A model generated the notes under the pieces. That model had not been told where the DNA came from, made no database searches, and worked only from the letters and a program-made list of their open reading frames with translations. Source: Cellulosimicrobium cellulans (lineage in GTDB: Bacteria; Actinomycetota; Actinomycetes; Actinomycetales; Cellulomonadaceae). From it: 64,000 nucleotides of DNA. This document shows, piece after piece, positions 59,460 to 64,000 of the stretch; the first letter of the stretch is position 1, and each line of letters opens with the position of its first letter. The DNA is taken from assembly GCF_016921195.1 (NCBI RefSeq), contig NZ_JAFGYF010000001.1, forward strand, positions 620,001 through 684,000, written 5' to 3'. The position numbers and the translations under genes are program-made.

Positions 59460-60470
59460 GTGGCAGGTATCGACGACGTCGCCCAGGCCGCCGGGGTGTC
59501 CACGGCGACCGTCTCGCGCGCCCTGCGCGGCCTGCCGAACGTGTCGGAGGCGACGCGCCTGCGCGTGCTCGCGGAGGCCGCGCGCCTCGGCTACGTGCCC
59601 ACCCCGTCGGCGTCGTCGCTGGCCACGGGCCGCACGCGCACGATCGGCGTGCTCACCCCGTGGGTCAACCGCTGGTTCTTCGCCAACGTCATCGAGGGCG
59701 CCGAGCGCGCGCTGCGGGACCTCGGCTACGACGTGCTGCTCTACACGTTCGACGTGCGCCGTGCGTCGTCCCGCCGCCGGGTCGACCCGAGCGTCCTGCG
59801 CCACCGGGTGGACGGCACGCTCGTCGTGGGTCTGCCGCTGGACGACGACGAGGTGCGCTCGCTGGTCGGGCTCGCCCGGCCGCTCGCGTTCGTCGGGTCG
59901 GGACCGGCCGACCAGGTGACGGTCCGCCTCGACGACGTCGCGACGGGGCGGGCCGCGACCCGCCACCTGCTCGACCTGGGGCACCGGGTGATCGGCCACG
60001 TGACCGGCGTGCCCGACCTCGTGTCGTCCTGGTCCCCGCCCGTCGAGCGCGCGCGGGGCTACGTGCGCGCGCTGGAGGACGCGGGCGTCGCCGTCGAGCC
60101 CGACCTCGAGGTGAACGGGGACTTCGACGTCGCGGGCGGGCGTGAGTCGACGGCGGAGCTCCTGCGCCGCCGTCCGGACGTGACCGCCGTGTTCGCGGCG
60201 TCGGACGAGATGGCCATGGGGGCCATCCTCGCGGCGCGGGACCTGGGGCTGCGCGTGCCCGACGACCTGTCCGTCGTCGGGGTGGACGGCCACGACCTCG
60301 GCGAGCTCGTCGGTCTGACGACGATCGCCCAGGACGCGTACCAGCAGGGGTTCGACGCCGCGCTCCTCCTGCTCGAGATGATCAACGGCGCACCCGTGCC
60401 GGAGAGCATCACGTACCCGACCGAGCTGGTGCGGCGCGGCTCGACCGCGCCCCCGCGCGAGCGTCGGTAG
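59460..60470 (+). CDS. LacI-family regulator of a sugar transporter
   Basis: A 336-residue repressor. The N-terminal helix-turn-helix is IDDVAQAAGVSTATVSRALR, the hinge is near PSASSLATGRT, and a periplasmic-binding-like sensor domain follows (TIGVLTPWVNRWFFANVIEG). GTG at 59460 gives the normal LacI start. Matching operators lie before this gene and before the downstream ABC transporter, so it very likely controls both in response to an oligosaccharide. Confidence 0.93.
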   Translation: MAGIDDVAQAAGVSTATVSRALRGLPNVSEATRLRVLAEAARLGYVPTPSASSLATGRTRTIGVLTPWVNRWFFANVIEGAERALRDLGYDVLLYTFDVRRASSRRRVDPSVLRHRVDGTLVVGLPLDDDEVRSLVGLARPLAFVGSGPADQVTVRLDDVATGRAATRHLLDLGHRVIGHVTGVPDLVSSWSPPVERARGYVRALEDAGVAVEPDLEVNGDFDVAGGRESTAELLRRRPDVTAVFAASDEMAMGAILAARDLGLRVPDDLSVVGVDGHDLGELVGLTTIAQDAYQQGFDAALLLLEMINGAPVPESITYPTELVRRGSTAPPRERR

Positions 60471-60612
60471 GTCACGACGGCGCCGCCTCGCCGCGCGGTC
60501 CGGTCCTGACCGTGGGAGCGTGGCCAGGGGAGCGGGGCCGAGAGAGCGCGCACCCGGCGCACGTGACGGAATCGTTACGCAAACTCGCCTCTCCTGTGCT
60601 TGCGGCACCGCG

Positions 60613-60628
60613 ATGCAACCGCTTGCAT
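60613..60628. promoter_or_regulatory. LacI-type operator upstream of the sugar ABC operon
   Basis: ATGCAACCGCTTGCAT is a palindrome with one central mismatch and shares GCAA-CG-TTGC with the site before lacI. A promoter-like TTGCGG, 17 bp, TTGCAT arrangement overlaps it, so binding would block transcription. Confidence 0.75.
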
Positions 60629-60733
60629 GGTGCCTAGGGCGAGAGCGCACCCGCGCTCGCGACGTCGCGATGCGCCCGGTCCTCACCGGACCGGGAACGC
60701 GGCGTCCGTACCCACGACGAGGTGGAGGCTGAC

Positions 60734-62134
60734 ATGACCAGGACCACGAGGACCAGCGCGGCGCGTCGCCGCACGCTGGCGGTCGCCGCCGGCGGCGCGA
60801 GCCTCGCGCTCGTGCTCGCGGCGTGCGGTGGCGGAGGCGACGGCGACGGGGGCGGTGGTGACGGCGGCGGGGACGCCGCGACGCCGGAGATCGACTGCTC
60901 CGCGTACGAGGAGTTCGGTGACCTCGAGGGGACGGAGGTCTCCGTCTACACCTCGATCGTCGAGCCTGAGCAGGCGACGCAGGAGGCGTCCTACGACCCG
61001 TTCGAGGAGTGCACCGGCGTCACCGTCAACTACGAGGGCTCGCGCGAGTTCGAGGCACAGCTCCTCGTGCGGATCCAGGCGGGCAACGCGCCCGACATCG
61101 CCTACCTGCCCCAGCCGGGCCTGCTCAAGACGATCGTCACGGACTTCCCGGACGAGATCGTCCCGGCGCCGGAGCAGACCGTCGCGAACGTCGACGAGTT
61201 CTTCAGCGAGTCCTGGAAGGAGTACGGCACCGTCGACGGCACGTTCTACGCCGCGCCGCTCGGGTCGAACGTGAAGTCCTACGTCTGGTACTCCCCGTCC
61301 ATGTTCGAGGACGCCGGCTACGAGGTGCCGACCACGTGGACCGAGATGATGGACCTCTCGGAGCAGATCGTCGAGGACGGCTCCATGCCGTGGTGTGCGG
61401 GCGTCGAGTCCGGCGACGCGACCGGCTGGCCCGCGACGGACTGGATCGAGGACGTCGTCCTGCGGACCGCCGGGCCTGAGGTCTACGACCAGTGGTACAC
61501 GCACGAGATCCCGTTCAACGACCCGCAGATCGTCGAGGCCTTCGACACCGCGGGCGAGATCCTCAAGAACCCCGAGATGGTCAACGCGGGTCTGGGCGGA
61601 GTCGACTCGATCGCCACGACGACGTGGACCGACGCGGGCTTCCCGATCCTCGACGGCACCTGCTGGCTGCACCGCGCCGCGAACTTCTACCAGACGCAGT
61701 GGCCCGAGGGCACGGAGGTCGCCGAGGACGGTGACGTCTACGCCTTCTACCTGCCGACCGACCAGACGGACATCAAGCCGGTCCTCGGCGGCGGCGAGTT
61801 CGTCGCGGCCTTCGACGACCGCCCCGAGGTGCAGGCCTTCCAGACCTACCTCTCGAGCGCCGACTGGGCCAACACGAAGGCGCTCACGACGCCCCAGGGC
61901 GGCTGGGTCAGTGCCAACAACGGCCTCGACCCGGAGAACCTGGCGACCTCGTTCGACCAGCTCTCCGCCGAGATCCTCGCCGACCCGGACGCCGTCATCC
62001 GCTTCGACGCCTCCGACCTCATGCCCGGCGAGGTCGGCGCAGGGACCTTCTGGACCGGCATGGTGAACTGGTTCACCGGCTCCGACACGCAGGAGGTCGT
62101 CGACACGATCGAGGCGTCCTGGCCGTCGTCCTGA
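60734..62134 (+). CDS. Sugar ABC transporter substrate-binding lipoprotein
   Basis: A 466-residue family 1 solute-binding lipoprotein. The signal ends in LVLAAC (Cys31), followed by a Gly/Asp-rich flexible spacer. The mature domain shows APDIAYLPQPGLLKTIV, PLGSNVKSYVWYSPSMFED and AGTFWTGMVNWF. The pattern resembles alpha-glucoside-binding proteins of the AglE type. The ATG at 60734 has GGAGG upstream. It is the first gene of a binding-protein/permease/permease operon under LacI control. Confidence 0.93.
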   Translation: MTRTTRTSAARRRTLAVAAGGASLALVLAACGGGGDGDGGGGDGGGDAATPEIDCSAYEEFGDLEGTEVSVYTSIVEPEQATQEASYDPFEECTGVTVNYEGSREFEAQLLVRIQAGNAPDIAYLPQPGLLKTIVTDFPDEIVPAPEQTVANVDEFFSESWKEYGTVDGTFYAAPLGSNVKSYVWYSPSMFEDAGYEVPTTWTEMMDLSEQIVEDGSMPWCAGVESGDATGWPATDWIEDVVLRTAGPEVYDQWYTHEIPFNDPQIVEAFDTAGEILKNPEMVNAGLGGVDSIATTTWTDAGFPILDGTCWLHRAANFYQTQWPEGTEVAEDGDVYAFYLPTDQTDIKPVLGGGEFVAAFDDRPEVQAFQTYLSSADWANTKALTTPQGGWVSANNGLDPENLATSFDQLSAEILADPDAVIRFDASDLMPGEVGAGTFWTGMVNWFTGSDTQEVVDTIEASWPSS

Positions 62135-62183
62135 CCCGGCCGACCGACGGGGCTCTCCCCGTCTGAGGTGCGCACGACCGGAC

Positions 62184-62213
62184 GGGGGGTCCGCCCACTG
62201 TGGCGGGCCCCCC
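62184..62213 (+). terminator. Hairpin between binding protein and permease genes
   Basis: GGGGGG-T-CCGCC (62184-62195) pairs with GGCGG-G-CCCCCC (62202-62213) around CACTGT. Such hairpins inside sugar ABC operons often give partial termination, so more binding protein than permease is made. Confidence 0.65.
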
Positions 62214-62280
62214 GCTTCCCGGGCCAGGATGTAGACCACTCTCGCCCTCGATGCCGCGGGCGACCCGACCGGAGGCCACC

Positions 62281-63270
62281 ATGGACTGGTTGACCGAACC
62301 GAGCTCTCCCGTGGAGAAGTTCGGCCTGATGTTCCTCGCGATCCTGCTCTTCGTCGTGGTGATGGGGGCGATCCTCCTCGCGGTGGACCGGCCCAAGCGG
62401 ATCCCGCGCTGGGTCGTCGTCCTCGGCTTCGTCGGTCCGGCGGTGCTCGGGCTCGCCTGGGGGCTCGTCCGGCCCGCGATCATCACCATCTGGAACTCGC
62501 TCTTCGACCGACGCGGCAACGAGTTCGTCGGGCTCGACAACTACGTCACGGCGTTCACCACGGACCAGTTCCAGCTCGTGCTGCGCAACACGGCCATCTG
62601 GGTCGTCGTCGTCCCGCTGCTGTCGACGTTCATCGGCATCGTCTACGCCGTGCTCGTCGACCGCTCCCGCTTCGAGAAGTTCGCGAAGGCGCTCGTCTTC
62701 CTCCCGATGGCCATCTCGATGGTCGGTGCGTCCATCATCTGGGGCTTCGTCTACGAGTTCCGGCCCGACCAGCCGGGCGTCAACCAGATCGGGTTGCTCA
62801 ACCAGGTGCTCGTGTGGCTCGGGCTCCCGCCGCAGCAGTTCCTCATCGGCCAGCCGTGGAACACGTTCTTCCTCATCGTGGTGATGATCTGGATCCAGAC
62901 CGGGTTCGCGATGACGATCCTCTCCGCCGCGATCAAGGCGATCCCCGACGACATCGTCGAGGCGGCCCGTCTCGACGGGCTCAAGGGCTGGGGCATGTTC
63001 CGCTACATCACGGTTCCCAGCGTGCGCCCGGCGCTCGTCGTCGTCCTCACGACGATCGCCATGGCGACGCTCAAGATCTTCGACATCGTGCGCACGATGA
63101 CCGGCGGCCAGTTCGGCACGCAGGTCGTGGCGAACGAGTTCTACACGCAGGCGTTCCGGCAGAACAACCAGGGCCTGAGCTCCGCGCTCGCGGTCATCCT
63201 GTTCATCCTGGTCATCCCGATCATCGTCTACAACGTCCGTCAGATGCGGCTCGCGGAGGAGATCCGATGA
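62281..63270 (+). CDS. Sugar ABC transporter permease 1 (MalF/AglF-like)
   Basis: A 329-residue inner-membrane permease. It has two extra N-terminal helices (about 14-37 and 44-64), then the six-helix BPD-transporter core. The EAA loop is EAARLDGLKGWGMFRYITVP, which contacts the shared ATPase. GGAGG lies just before the ATG. It overlaps permease 2 by 4 nt. No ATPase gene is seen, so a general MsiK-type ATPase may power it. Confidence 0.94.
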   Translation: MDWLTEPSSPVEKFGLMFLAILLFVVVMGAILLAVDRPKRIPRWVVVLGFVGPAVLGLAWGLVRPAIITIWNSLFDRRGNEFVGLDNYVTAFTTDQFQLVLRNTAIWVVVVPLLSTFIGIVYAVLVDRSRFEKFAKALVFLPMAISMVGASIIWGFVYEFRPDQPGVNQIGLLNQVLVWLGLPPQQFLIGQPWNTFFLIVVMIWIQTGFAMTILSAAIKAIPDDIVEAARLDGLKGWGMFRYITVPSVRPALVVVLTTIAMATLKIFDIVRTMTGGQFGTQVVANEFYTQAFRQNNQGLSSALAVILFILVIPIIVYNVRQMRLAEEIR

Positions 63271-64000
63271 CCAGCACGCCGATCCCCCCGGTCGTCCCCG
63301 ACACCGACCTCACGACCGAGGCGGAGCTCGAAGGGCCGAGCCGACCGCGCAAGCTGACCCGGCTCGAGAAGCGGGCGATCGCCGCCAAGGGCAAGCTCAG
63401 CTCTCCCTGGGCGTCGTTCCTCGCGATCCTCATCGCCATCCTGTGGACCATCCCCTCGGTCGGCCTCCTCGTGACGTCCTTCCGTCCCGAGCTCGACATC
63501 CGCCGGAGCGGGTGGTGGACCGTCATCCCGGGCCTCTTCAACGGCGAGGCCGAGTTCACGCTCGACAACTACGAGCAGGCGCTCTACGGCAGCGGCAGCA
63601 ACCTCTCGACCTACTTCGTCAACTCCTTCGTCATCACGTTGCCGGCCGTCGTCATCCCGATCACGCTCGCCCTCCTCGCGGCCTACGCCTTCGCGTGGAT
63701 CGAGTTCCGGGGTCGCGAGATCCTCTTCGTCGCGATCTTCGCGCTCCAGGTCGTGCCCTTGCAGGTGGCGCTCGTCCCGCTCCTGCGCGACTACGTCAAC
63801 GTGGGCCTCAACGGGACCTTCTGGACCGTGTGGCTGTCCCACTCGATCTTCGCGCTGCCGCTCGCGATCTTCCTCCTCCACAACTTCATGAAGGACATCC
63901 CGCGGTCGCTCGTCGAGGCCGCGCGCGTCGACGGCGCCGGTCACGTCAAGATCTTCTTCCAGGTGCTCCTGCCCCTGCTCGTACCCGCGATCGCGTCGTT
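63267..64000 (+). CDS. Sugar ABC transporter permease 2 (MalG/AglG-like), 3' end missing
   Basis: The second permease of the transporter begins at an ATGA overlap with permease 1 and runs off the window. The first 244 codons show a cytoplasmic lead (about 45 residues), helices at about 50-72, 115-145 and 150-178, and the EAA loop EAARVDGAGHVKIFFQVLLP. It is the usual partner of the binding protein and MalF-like permease. Confidence 0.94.
   Translation, partial: MTSTPIPPVVPDTDLTTEAELEGPSRPRKLTRLEKRAIAAKGKLSSPWASFLAILIAILWTIPSVGLLVTSFRPELDIRRSGWWTVIPGLFNGEAEFTLDNYEQALYGSGSNLSTYFVNSFVITLPAVVIPITLALLAAYAFAWIEFRGREILFVAIFALQVVPLQVALVPLLRDYVNVGLNGTFWTVWLSHSIFALPLAIFLLHNFMKDIPRSLVEAARVDGAGHVKIFFQVLLPLLVPAIAS

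Overview
The window is about 64 kb of very GC-rich (roughly 74% by eye) chromosomal DNA. It looks like a facultatively anaerobic actinobacterium of the Cellulosimicrobium/Cellulomonas/Isoptericola type. This placement is an inference from codon use, the many GTG starts, the DtxR/IdeR-type iron boxes, the actinobacterial families present (DUF5926, FBP zinc finger, EF-G2, TipA-type MerR, LAXTG surface protein) and the anaerobic ribonucleotide reductase. No rRNA, tRNA, CRISPR array, insertion sequence or prophage was seen. Almost all of the sequence is ordinary protein-coding chromosome in short operons, many joined by 4-nt ATGA or GTGA overlaps.

Layout. 1-8.6 kb: end of sdhB, pgm, a TetR regulator divergent from a DrrAB-like ABC exporter, and the nrdD-nrdG operon behind a tandem NrdR-box promoter. 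8.7-17.2 kb: a broken YwiC-like gene, a TetR/glycosyltransferase operon, DinB, a membrane protein/HAD phosphatase pair, a methyltransferase divergent from a TipA-like MerR regulator, and an EF-G-like GTPase. 17.2-29.2 kb: a surface-protein region with a von Willebrand A adhesin (LPLTG) and a 2,138-residue repeat protein (LATTG), separated by three small genes, two of them unrecognised. 29.4-33.9 kb: heme uptake hmuTUV and heme oxygenase, each with an iron box. 33.9-42.7 kb: an MFS exporter, a TetR regulator, DinB-like and unknown proteins, a long non-coding interval, pirin, DUF5926, GT2, and a GNAT/wHTH/membrane operon. 42.7-47.3 kb: an enolase-superfamily/SDR/rhodopsin-transducer-like/sugar-porter operon divergent from a GntR regulator. 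47.4-55 kb: an Ntn amidase, a DJ-1 protein, a 1,570-residue internally duplicated membrane protein, and an FBP/TetR operon. 55-64 kb: a diacylglycerol-kinase-like protein, serS, a Cof-type phosphatase, map, and a LacI-controlled sugar ABC transporter that runs off the end.

The most unusual feature is a family of 21-bp tandem repeats (core CGAGGTAGAACCCTGGT) at five gene junctions. Units lie just downstream of gene stop codons, in the sense of the upstream gene. They face each other between convergent genes, and locus-specific base changes are matched in the facing copies, so each two-sided junction can fold into a strong hairpin. At three genes the first unit supplies the TAG stop codon, and nrdG reads into the repeat and gains a repeat-coded tail. 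I know of no name for this element.

Two other signals stand out. At least fourteen genes have a TANNNT -10 hexamer only 6-7 nt before the start codon, which suggests leaderless transcripts. The 1,570-residue membrane protein is a head-to-tail duplication of a roughly 780-residue unit.
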